5,487 bases of DNA from Candidatus Nealsonbacteria bacterium RIFCSPHIGHO2_02_FULL_43_13 (GCA_001819295.1 MHMD01000013.1:2429-7915), one strand, 5' to 3'. Positions 1-4,983 are shown, counted from the first letter of the stretch. A program made the numbers and translations. Notes: generated by a model not told the origin, from the letters alone.

Positions 1-785
1 TATATGACGCCGCGCTGGTTCTTCAAGCAATCGCCGGTTCTGATATTTTTGATTCCACCACCGTCCCCGCAGAAGTGCCAGATTTTACCCAAAACATAGA
101 CAAAGAAATCAAAAATTTAAAAATTGGAGTGCCAAAAGAATTTTTTGGCAAAGGTCTAAATAATGAAGTCAGAGAAAAAGTTGAAGACGCCATTAAAAAA
201 TTAGAGGGCCTCGGCTGCAAGATAGAGGAGATGTCCCTGCCTCATGCGGAATACGCCCTTGCTGTGTATTATATAATCATGCCCTGCGAAGTATCTTCCA
301 ATCTGGCAAGATTAGACGGAATTCGTTACGGCTATTCGGCAAAAGACGCCAAAAATTTACTGGACACTTATTTAGAATCAAGAGCCGAAGGTTTCGGAGC
401 AGAAACTAAAAGAAGAATTATCCTCGGAACATTTACCTTGTCGGCCGGATATTATGACGCTTATTATTTAAAAGCTCAAAAAGTAAGAGCGCTGATTAAA
501 AAAGATTTTGATAATGCCTTTGAAAAAGTTGATGCCATTGTCGGACCGACTTCGCCAACTACTGCTTTCAAAATAGGGGAGCGGTCATCAGACCCGCTCT
601 CAATGTATCTGTCCGATATTTACACTGTGCCGGTAAATTTAGCGGGGTTGCCCGCGATTTCGGTTCCCTGCGGAAACGGAAACAAAACAAACATGCCGGT
701 CGGTTTTCAAATTATCGGCCGGCCGTTCGATGAAGCGACTATTCTTAGGCTCGCTTATCACTTGGAGAAAAATTATACTGAATAA
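1..785 (+). CDS. gatA: Aspartyl/glutamyl-tRNA(Asn/Gln) amidotransferase subunit A, C-terminal part (5' end outside window)
   Basis: GatA is the amidase subunit of the cytoplasmic GatCAB complex. It releases ammonia from glutamine so that mischarged Glu-tRNA(Gln) and/or Asp-tRNA(Asn) can be amidated. The reading frame is open from base 3 to the TAA at 783-785, giving about 260 residues of a protein usually near 480. Visible amidase-family blocks are [13 protein letters not shown] followed by DSTTVP, then [31 protein letters not shown] and [16 protein letters not shown] near the C-terminus. The Lys-Ser-Ser catalytic triad lies in the missing N-terminal half, so catalytic competence cannot be judged. 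A GTG at base 75 is internal and not a plausible start, because conserved GatA sequence continues upstream of it. The next gene starts on the base after the stop codon, which suggests one transcript. The family call is close to certain. Confidence 0.96.
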   Translation, partial: YDAALVLQAIAGSDIFDSTTVPAEVPDFTQNIDKEIKNLKIGVPKEFFGKGLNNEVREKVEDAIKKLEGLGCKIEEMSLPHAEYALAVYYIIMPCEVSSNLARLDGIRYGYSAKDAKNLLDTYLESRAEGFGAETKRRIILGTFTLSAGYYDAYYLKAQKVRALIKKDFDNAFEKVDAIVGPTSPTTAFKIGERSSDPLSMYLSDIYTVPVNLAGLPAISVPCGNGNKTNMPVGFQIIGRPFDEATILRLAYHLEKNYTE

Positions 786-1379
786 ATGGAAAACGATTTA
801 ATCTCAAACACGCTGGGAAATCTATATCAAGCGTCCCAATTCAAATTGGGCGATTTGACTCTTGCCCAATTTGCCCAGGTTTTTAATTATTGGCCCGTTT
901 TTGAAACTACCGGAGCATTTGCGGCTATCAAGCTGATTTTTTCGATAGCCGCTTTGGTTTTCGGCGCTATTTTTTTGGTCGTAGTCATACGGCTTGCCGG
1001 CTTAAACCGTCCTTCTTTGCCATCAGTTCAAAATATCCTTCCGCCGCAAGCGGCGGAAGGCGGCGCGCCAAACACCAGGTGGAATGAAATCATAAAACAC
1101 ATAAACTCCTACCGCGAAGCGGAATGGAAATTCGCCGTTATTGAAGCAGACAAACTTATTGATGAAACGTTGAAAAACGCCGGCTTCCCGGGAGACACTC
1201 TCGGCGAACGCTTAATGGGCATGGAAAGAGGCCAGCTTGCCACCTTAGACGGATTATGGGAGGCGCACAAAATACGGAATAAAATTGCCCATGACAGCAA
1301 TTATTTCATGCGTTACGCCGAAGCCAAAAAAGCGGTTGAGCTCTATGAGAAGACCTTGAACGAATTAGGAGCGATTTAA
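786..1379 (+). CDS. Membrane-anchored HEPN-like domain protein (function unknown)
   Basis: This 197-residue protein has a short N-terminal region, one hydrophobic segment at about residues 45-70 ending in Arg, a low-complexity linker at about 74-96, and a helical C-terminal domain. The domain contains WKFAVIEADKLIDE (114-127) and LWEAHKIRNKIAHD (157-170). R164-N-K-I-A-H169 fits the R-x4-H signature of HEPN domains, many of which are RNases or RNA-binding modules in toxin and defence systems. I recall similar proteins recurring in Parcubacteria genomes but cannot check this. The ATG directly follows the gatA TAA (TAAATG). No Shine-Dalgarno sequence lies at a usable distance, so translational coupling is likely. 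The linker is encoded by a perfect 11-bp-arm palindrome. Its stop codon overlaps that of the convergent peptidase gene. The HEPN assignment is by motif only, and neither activity nor target is known. Confidence 0.8.
   Translation: MENDLISNTLGNLYQASQFKLGDLTLAQFAQVFNYWPVFETTGAFAAIKLIFSIAALVFGAIFLVVVIRLAGLNRPSLPSVQNILPPQAAEGGAPNTRWNEIIKHINSYREAEWKFAVIEADKLIDETLKNAGFPGDTLGERLMGMERGQLATLDGLWEAHKIRNKIAHDSNYFMRYAEAKKAVELYEKTLNELGAI
1037..1060. repeat. Perfect GC-rich palindrome inside the HEPN-like gene
   Basis: The arms CCTTCCGCCGC (1037-1047) and GCGGCGGAAGG (1050-1060) are exact reverse complements separated by AA. The element is read in frame and encodes most of the linker LPPQAAEGG (residues 85-93) between the membrane segment and the HEPN-like domain. 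Its base composition is far richer in G+C than the flanking sequence. It would form a strong hairpin in the mRNA but has no T-tract and lies mid-gene, so I do not call it a terminator. It may be an inserted palindromic repeat. Only one copy is present in this window. Confidence 0.75.
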
Positions 1380-1894
1380 ATTTTACTCTTCGGGTCCACC
1401 CAAAGCATCCACCCCTTTACTTGTTTCTTTCTTTGGGGGTCCAAGAAATCAAACCACAAATTCTCAAAATCTTTCTGGGCTATCCTCCAGATGCCCCGGC
1501 TGGAAATCGGGTCGGCTAAAGTTAGGGTTTGCGCTTCGTCATCGTAATCAACAATCAGCGAATAGTGCCCGTCTTCGGGACTTTCCTCGCTGGCGTCCAA
1601 ATTATCCCACCAATTGACTACCACCGTATAACCGCTGTTCAGCCGCTGTTTTATATCTTCTATCGACGCATTATCTTTAAAATCAATATTGCCGAAAAAT
1701 CTGCTTAAGTAGGCAAACATCATTTCTTGAGCCGTGCCCCACCAAGGCAAACAAACCTCGCCGGCAATTTCCGGCTGGGGTTTTTCTATATCACTATCAC
1801 TGACGGCTAAAATCATTTGGATAACAGCCGGGCCGCACCAAGCGGGATTTTCCTGCGGTCTGTAAAAATTTTCCGAAAAAACAATCTTTGGCAT
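1376..1894 (-). CDS. C39-like cysteine peptidase domain protein, cytoplasmic
   Basis: This 172-residue protein matches the peptidase C39-like (papain-fold) pattern. Q14 is the candidate oxyanion-hole residue, C20 in AWCGPAVIQMIL the nucleophile, H110 in DGHYSLIVDYD the general base, and D128 in TLADP the third member. The spacing suits a single minimal catalytic domain. No signal peptide, membrane segment or ABC-transporter fusion is visible, unlike bacteriocin-processing C39 transporters, so it probably acts in the cytosol on an unknown substrate. The chosen ATG (1892-1894) is the only start that keeps Q14 and the Cys motif. It lies 4 nt after the 3' CCA of tRNA-Ala(GGC) on the same strand, leaving no room for a ribosome binding site outside the tRNA. 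The gene is probably co-transcribed with that tRNA. Its stop overlaps that of the convergent HEPN-like gene. Confidence 0.8.
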   Translation of the reverse strand: MPKIVFSENFYRPQENPAWCGPAVIQMILAVSDSDIEKPQPEIAGEVCLPWWGTAQEMMFAYLSRFFGNIDFKDNASIEDIKQRLNSGYTVVVNWWDNLDASEESPEDGHYSLIVDYDDEAQTLTLADPISSRGIWRIAQKDFENLWFDFLDPQRKKQVKGWMLWVDPKSKI

Positions 1895-1898
1895 AATG

Positions 1899-1974
1899 TG
1901 GTGGACCTGATCGGGCTCGAACCGACGACCTCCTCGATGCCATCGAGGCGCTCTACCAGCTGAGCTACAGGCCC
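1899..1974 (-). tRNA. tRNA-Ala (anticodon GGC), 3' CCA encoded
   Basis: Read on the minus strand, this is a full 76-nt cloverleaf. The acceptor stem GGGCCTG/CAGGTCC contains the G3-U70 wobble pair that identifies alanine tRNAs. The D-arm is GCTC/GAGC with loop AGCTGGTA. The anticodon stem CCTCG/CGAGG closes loop ATGGCAT, giving anticodon GGC (plus-strand 1939-1941). The T-arm has loop TTCGAGC. ACCA follows at the 3' end, so CCA is encoded. It decodes GCC and GCU. The C39-like gene begins 4 nt after the CCA. Confidence 0.97.
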
Positions 1975-1987
1975 TTCAACCCTTCAA
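1972..1987. repeat. 8-bp tandem repeat across the tRNA-Ala 5' boundary
   Basis: CCCTTCAA occurs twice back to back (1972-1979 and 1980-1987). On the minus strand this reads TTGAAGGG twice, and the second GGG is the first three bases of tRNA-Ala. The leader therefore duplicates the 5' end of the acceptor stem. It may be a replication-slippage product. Confidence 0.6.
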
Positions 1988-1992
1988 TATAC

Positions 1993-2021
1993 TTGGAAAA
2001 ATATCACAAAAATGTTAATAT
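1993..2021 (+). promoter_or_regulatory. Promoter candidate for tRNA-Arg/cca (extended -10)
   Basis: The -35 TTGGAA (1993-1998) is followed after 17 bp by -10 TAATAT (2016-2021). A TG at 2013-2014 is placed as in an extended -10. Initiation is expected near 2028, about 15 nt before the tRNA-Arg 5' end. It overlaps the oppositely directed candidate for tRNA-Ala. Assignment is by consensus match only. Confidence 0.6.
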
Positions 2022-2026
2022 ATCAA
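1998..2026 (-). promoter_or_regulatory. Promoter candidate for tRNA-Ala/C39 gene (extended -10)
   Basis: On the minus strand, -35 TTGATA (plus coordinates 2021-2026) is followed after 17 bp by TATTTT (1998-2003). A TG at 2005-2006 is placed as in an extended -10. Initiation is expected near 1991, about 16 nt before tRNA-Ala. An alternative -10, TATATT, lies closer to the tRNA but has no good -35 at usable spacing. The site shares almost all its bases with the rightward candidate. Confidence 0.5.
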
Positions 2027-2042
2027 GATAAGTTAATTAACC

Positions 2043-2115
2043 GCCCTCGTAGTTAAATGGATTATAACAGTCCCGTCCTAAGGGACAATTGGGGGTCCGA
2101 TTCCTCCCGGGGGCA
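2043..2115 (+). tRNA. tRNA-Arg (anticodon CCU), 3' CCA not encoded
   Basis: The cloverleaf has acceptor stem GCCCTCG/CGGGGGC with one U-G pair, D-stem GTTA/TAAC with loop AATGGATTA, and anticodon stem GTCCC/GGGAC closing loop GTCCTAA. The anticodon is CCT at 2077-2079. A 4-nt variable loop (AATT) precedes T-stem GGGGG/CCTCC. The overall layout resembles the E. coli AGG-reading tRNA-Arg as I recall it. The discriminator is A2115 and the following bases are CTAC, so CCA must be added after transcription. The T-loop reads TCCGATT, with C where position 55 is nearly always U/pseudouridine. The cca gene starts 7 nt downstream. Confidence 0.93.
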
Positions 2116-2122
2116 CTACAAA

Positions 2123-3574
2123 ATGACACTCCCAGCCGAAATACAAAAAATAATTAAAGAACTTGGCAATGCCGGTTATGAAGGATACGCCGTCGGCGGT
2201 TGTGTCCGCGATCTTGTCCTGAGCGAAGTCGAAGGATTACCGATTAAACCAAAAGATTGGGACATTGCCACCAATGCCAAACCCGAAGAAATCCAAAAAG
2301 TATTCCCCGACAGCTTTTACGCTAATAAATTTGGGACAGTCACCGTCAAAACAGACAGCGCCGATAATATTCTCCGCGAAATTCAAATTACTCCTTATCG
2401 GATAGAAGCGAAATACACCGATAAAAGGCATCCTGAAGAAGTTAAGTTCGTTTCAAAACTGGATGATGATTTGTCGCGCCGTGATTTCACGATAAATGCT
2501 CTTGCGACTGCCGACGGCAAGTTAATCGTTGACCTTTTCGGCGGACAAACCGACCTTAAGGAAAAAATAATCAGGACAGTGGGAAAACCAGGGGACAGAT
2601 TCGGCGAAGACGCCTTGCGGCTGTTACGGGCAGTCCGGTTTGCCGCCGCGCTGGATTTCAGCATTGAAGAAAAAACATTGAACGCAATCGGAGAAAACGC
2701 CGAATTGCTTAGGGCAATATCAAAAGAAAGAATCCGCGACGAATTTTTGAAAATTGTCGAGTCCGACAAAGCTTACGAAGGAATGCTGATGCTCCACGAA
2801 ACCGGTTTATTGAAATTTATCGTTCCGGAGCTTGAAGATGGAATCGGCGTCGGCCAAAATTTGCATCATATTTACACAGTTTGGGAACACAATTTGTTGG
2901 CTTTAAAATACGCCGCCGATAAAAAATACTCCACCGAAGTAAGGCTGGCTTCACTTTTTCACGACATCGGTAAACCTCAAACTAAACGGGGAGAGGGCAA
3001 ATATTCCACCTTCTACGGCCATGATGTCGTCGGGGCCAGGATTACTGCCCGCATTCTTGAAAGATTGAGATTTTCAAAGGAACAAGCTGAAATAATAATC
3101 AAGTTTGTCCGCTATCATTTGTTCTACTACAATGTCGGCGAGGTCACCGAATCCTCGGTGCGGCGGCTTCTGGCCAATGTCGGCCCCGAAAACATTGAAA
3201 ACTTGATTAAGGTCAGGGAAGCGGATAGAATTGGTTCCGGCCGGCCCAAGGCGGTGCCTTACAAGCTTCGGCATTTAAAATACATAATTGACAAGGTTTC
3301 TCATGACCCGATATCCGCCAAAATGCTCAAGGTCAACGGCGAAGACGTGATGAAAGAACTCGGAATCCCGCCCGGTCCGAAGGTGGGTCTAATTTTGAAT
3401 TCTTTGCTGTCCGAAATTTTGGAAGACCCGGCAAAAAACACAGACGAGTATCTAAGAAACGGAATCCGCAAACTGGATAAAAAATCTCCCGAAGAACTGA
3501 AGCGGGCTTTGGAAAAAATCGAACAAGCGGTGGACGCCGAGGAAAAAGAGAGAATGAAAAAATATTATGTGTAA
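2123..3574 (+). CDS. cca: CCA-adding tRNA nucleotidyltransferase (class II) with HD domain
   Basis: The enzyme builds or repairs the 3' CCA of tRNAs from CTP and ATP in the cytosol. The 483-residue product shows class II landmarks in order: GGCVRD (25-30), the metal-binding DWD in PKDWDIAT (43-50), RRDFTINALA (119-128), DLFGGQTDL (137-145) and the nucleotide-template motif EDALRLLRA (162-170). An HD domain follows, with H256, FHDIGKP (H280, D281) and GHD (H300). In other bacteria this domain is linked to phosphohydrolase activity. The ATG at 2123 is chosen because it gives the usual short lead-in to GGxVRD. An in-frame ATG at 2057 lies inside tRNA-Arg and would add 22 unrelated residues. No Shine-Dalgarno sequence is visible. 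LSEVEG (33-38), encoded by a repeat-like element, sits between the GGCVRD and DWD motifs. The gene is flanked by tRNA-Arg (7 nt) and tRNA-Pro (3 nt). Confidence 0.96.
   Translation: MTLPAEIQKIIKELGNAGYEGYAVGGCVRDLVLSEVEGLPIKPKDWDIATNAKPEEIQKVFPDSFYANKFGTVTVKTDSADNILREIQITPYRIEAKYTDKRHPEEVKFVSKLDDDLSRRDFTINALATADGKLIVDLFGGQTDLKEKIIRTVGKPGDRFGEDALRLLRAVRFAAALDFSIEEKTLNAIGENAELLRAISKERIRDEFLKIVESDKAYEGMLMLHETGLLKFIVPELEDGIGVGQNLHHIYTVWEHNLLALKYAADKKYSTEVRLASLFHDIGKPQTKRGEGKYSTFYGHDVVGARITARILERLRFSKEQAEIIIKFVRYHLFYYNVGEVTESSVRRLLANVGPENIENLIKVREADRIGSGRPKAVPYKLRHLKYIIDKVSHDPISAKMLKVNGEDVMKELGIPPGPKVGLILNSLLSEILEDPAKNTDEYLRNGIRKLDKKSPEELKRALEKIEQAVDAEEKERMKKYYV
2216..2236. repeat. Repeat-like insertion in cca encoding LSEVEG
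   Basis: The core CCTGAGCGAAGTCGAAGG (2218-2235) lies inside an imperfect palindrome with ends TCCT and AGGA. It is read in frame as LSEVEG (residues 33-38). CCA-adding enzymes normally run almost directly from GGCVRDLLLG into PKDWD, so about six to eight extra residues are present here. I recall this 18-mer as a dispersed repeat in many unrelated genomes, which I cannot verify here. Only one copy is in this window. Confidence 0.65.
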
Positions 3575-3577
3575 AAG

Positions 3578-3651
3578 CGGGCTGTGGTGTAACAGTAGCA
3601 CGCATCGTTCGGGTCGATGTAGCCCGAGTGCAAATCTCGGCAGCCCGACCA
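3578..3651 (+). tRNA. tRNA-Pro (anticodon CGG), 3' CCA encoded
   Basis: The acceptor stem CGGGCTG/CAGCCCG is fully paired and starts with the C1-G72 pair typical of bacterial proline tRNAs. The D-stem is GTGT/GCAC with loop AACAGTA. The anticodon stem CATCG/CGATG closes loop TTCGGGT, giving anticodon CGG at 3610-3612. The variable loop is 4 nt, the T-stem is CCGAG/CTCGG, and ACCA follows. Two elbow positions are atypical: A instead of G18 in the D-loop and G instead of U55 in the T-loop (TGCAAAT). It starts 3 nt after the cca stop and is probably cut from the same transcript. Confidence 0.94.
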
Positions 3652-3675
3652 AGTGAGTAAAAATTTATCAAACAA

Positions 3676-3810
3676 ATGGGTTCGACTTATTTGCGAAAAC
3701 AAATCCTGCTCAAGGAAATTTTTAAGATTGAATAGCGGCATCTTTTTGGTTCTTGGAATAATGCTCTTATAAAAGCGGGCTTACCTCCCGGCCGTTCATT
3801 AAATGAACGA
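3676..3810 (+). pseudogene. Interrupted 5' part of a homing-endonuclease-like gene
   Basis: In the same frame as the nuclease-like ORF that begins at 3811, the sequence reads from an ATG at 3676 through LRKQILLKEIFKIE. A TAG follows at 3733-3735, and then RHLFGSWNNALIKAGLPPG. The FGSWNNALIKAGL segment matches the homing-endonuclease-associated (HNH) repeat consensus, roughly fGsWnxAlxxAGl, as I remember it. The frame stays open from 3736 into the downstream ORF, but no ATG, GTG or TTG lies between the TAG and 3811. The simplest reading is a gene of about 154 codons broken by one nonsense codon. A frameshift or an unrecognised start is also possible. Confidence 0.6.
3793..3809. repeat. 17-nt palindrome just before the nuclease-like ATG
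   Basis: CGTTCATT (3793-3800) and AATGAACG (3802-3809) are exact reverse complements around one central A. The element ends one base before the ATG at 3811. It could be an operator, a hairpin covering the start codon, or a chance feature. The same bases also fall in the open frame of the interrupted upstream gene. Confidence 0.5.
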
Positions 3811-4140
3811 ATGTATCATAGAATTATTACTAATGCCAACGATGGACACAAATGCGATTCTATTTCAGAAGCTATTATTGATAATTGGCTTTCAAAAAAT
3901 AAAATTCCCCATGAGCGCAACAAAAGCTATCCAAACTCTAAACACTTAGCCGACTGGATACTTCCGGAAAAAAATATCTTTGTTGAGTATTTTGGTCTTG
4001 CGCGAGACAGTAAAAGATATGACGAAACAATAAAATTAAAAAGAAATATTTGCAGAAAAAGCGGGATTAAATTAATTGAAATTTATCCAGAAAATGTTTA
4101 TCCTGTATTAAGTTTAGATAAAATTTTAAAAAGGGCATGA
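3811..4140 (+). CDS. PD-(D/E)XK-like nuclease domain, probably the 3' remnant of a broken homing-type gene
   Basis: This 109-residue ORF contains DGHKCDSISEAIIDNWL (11-27), ADWILPEKNIFVEYFGL (47-63) and IKLIEIYPENVY (86-97). E20, D48, E59 and a lysine at K75 or K77 are arranged like a restriction-endonuclease-fold (Vsr/DUF559-type) active site. The usual E-x-K is replaced by E-Y-F, so the lysine would have to come from the following helix. By hand count it is about 30% G+C, clearly below the neighbouring genes, which suggests transfer. No Shine-Dalgarno sequence is visible and only a weak upstream promoter (TTGGTT, 16 bp, TATAAA at 3768-3773). The open frame continues upstream of this ATG into an HNH-repeat-like segment, so the intact gene was probably longer. 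Whether this fragment is expressed or active is unknown. The nuclease-fold assignment is moderately secure. Confidence 0.6.
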   Translation: MYHRIITNANDGHKCDSISEAIIDNWLSKNKIPHERNKSYPNSKHLADWILPEKNIFVEYFGLARDSKRYDETIKLKRNICRKSGIKLIEIYPENVYPVLSLDKILKRA

Positions 4141-4183
4141 AATTTGCGATATTTGAAGACAGCTCTCACCGTTCCGTACAATA

Positions 4184-4212
4184 TGGACATTTTGATAAAA
4201 TTGTGTTATAAT
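4184..4212 (+). promoter_or_regulatory. Strong extended -10 promoter candidate for the dsbA-like/VKOR pair
   Basis: The -35 TGGACA (4184-4189, five of six consensus bases) is followed after 17 bp by a perfect -10 TATAAT (4207-4212). A TG at 4204-4205 completes an extended -10. Initiation is expected near 4219, giving a 5' untranslated region of about 33 nt before the ATG at 4252. That leader has no Shine-Dalgarno sequence. This is the best promoter match in the window. Confidence 0.75.
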
Positions 4213-4251
4213 TAAAAGCATGATAAGCATCTTTAAATACTCGTAAAAACC

Positions 4252-4983
4252 ATGGAAGAACAACAAATTACAAAAAAAGAACGCCGGGAATTAAAACGCC
4301 AAGAAAAATTGGAACAGCAAGAAAACGGAGCAAAAAGCCGTTTAATTAGGCGGTTTCTTTTGTGGGCGTTAGTTTTAGCGGGAACAGCCGGTTTAATTTT
4401 CGGCATGGTCAAATTGGGCGGTTCCGAACCGGAACAATCAGCCATATTGATAAACGCGGTCTCGCCTTCAGATTGGACCAAAGGCAATAAAGAAGCCAAG
4501 GTTGTTTTAGTTGAATACAGCGATTTTCAGTGCCCCGCCTGCGCTTACTACCAGCCTCTGTTTAAAAAACTTTCGGAAGAATTTGGCGATAAAATAACTT
4601 TCGCTTACCGTCATTTCCCCTTGCGTCAGCATCAAAATGCCAGACTGGCTGCTTATGCCGCCGAAGCGGCGGGCAGACAGAATAAATTCTGGGAAATGCA
4701 TGATTTAATTTTTGAAAACCAGAATAGGTGGGAAAACAGGGGAGACGCGGAAAATATTTTTACCGGATACGCCCGGACGCTTGGTTTGGATATTGACGAA
4801 TTCAAAAACGGCTTGAGCTCCAAAGAAATAAAAGATAAAGTGGAAAACGACTATCAAAGCGGTATTCGTTCCAACGTCAACGCCACACCGACGGTCTTTT
4901 TAAACGGCGAAAAAATAAAAGTTCCGCCAAATTATGACGAGCTCCAAAACATCATCAACGAGGCCCTCAAAAACAATTCCTAA
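4252..4983 (+). CDS. Membrane-anchored DsbA-family thiol:disulfide oxidoreductase
   Basis: The 243-residue protein has a highly charged cytosolic N-terminus (1-34), one membrane segment at about 35-54, and an extracytoplasmic thioredoxin-fold domain. The domain opens with VVLVEYSDFQCPACAYY, placing the redox pair at C94-P-A-C97. NATPTVFLNG (210-219) supplies the cis-Pro loop (P213) facing the active site. Length and motif order fit the DsbA-like thioredoxin_4 group rather than classical soluble DsbA. The likely role is to oxidise cysteines of exported proteins, and the VKOR-family protein encoded next would reoxidise it. A strong promoter candidate ends 39 nt upstream of the ATG. The start has no visible Shine-Dalgarno sequence but is the only ATG that gives a normal positively charged anchor. 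The last 50 nt overlap the VKOR gene in another frame. Confidence 0.92.
   Translation: MEEQQITKKERRELKRQEKLEQQENGAKSRLIRRFLLWALVLAGTAGLIFGMVKLGGSEPEQSAILINAVSPSDWTKGNKEAKVVLVEYSDFQCPACAYYQPLFKKLSEEFGDKITFAYRHFPLRQHQNARLAAYAAEAAGRQNKFWEMHDLIFENQNRWENRGDAENIFTGYARTLGLDIDEFKNGLSSKEIKDKVENDYQSGIRSNVNATPTVFLNGEKIKVPPNYDELQNIINEALKNNS

Noticed and set aside
75..77. GTG at 75 as the start of gatA
   Set aside because: Conserved GatA sequence is readable in frame from base 3, so the gene continues beyond the window.
1399..1437. CCCAAAG/CTTTGGG inverted repeat as a terminator for the HEPN-like gene
   Set aside because: The stem is 7 bp with a 25-nt loop and no adjacent T-tract, and it lies in the coding region of the opposite gene.
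2057..2122. ATG at 2057 as the start of cca
   Set aside because: It lies in the D-loop of tRNA-Arg. The 22 extra residues do not resemble the family, while the ATG at 2123 gives a normal N-terminus.
2237..2769. Antisense ORFs over cca, and similar ones over the other genes
   Set aside because: They have no recognisable domains, and the opposite strand carries clear protein families.
3145..3160. CACCGA/TCGGTG hairpin in cca
   Set aside because: A 6-bp stem inside well-conserved coding sequence is unremarkable at this composition.
3572..3781. 12-bp direct repeat TAAAAGCGGGCT at 3572-3583 and 3770-3781, possible att-like sites
   Set aside because: One copy is the tRNA-Pro 5' end and the other encodes the conserved IKAGL segment. 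It does not duplicate a tRNA 3' end, as an att site would.
4220..4246. Eight-codon ORF (MISIFKYS) in the dsbA leader, possibly a leader peptide
   Set aside because: It has no ribosome binding site, no regulatory codon run and no attenuator hairpin. An ORF this short is expected by chance.
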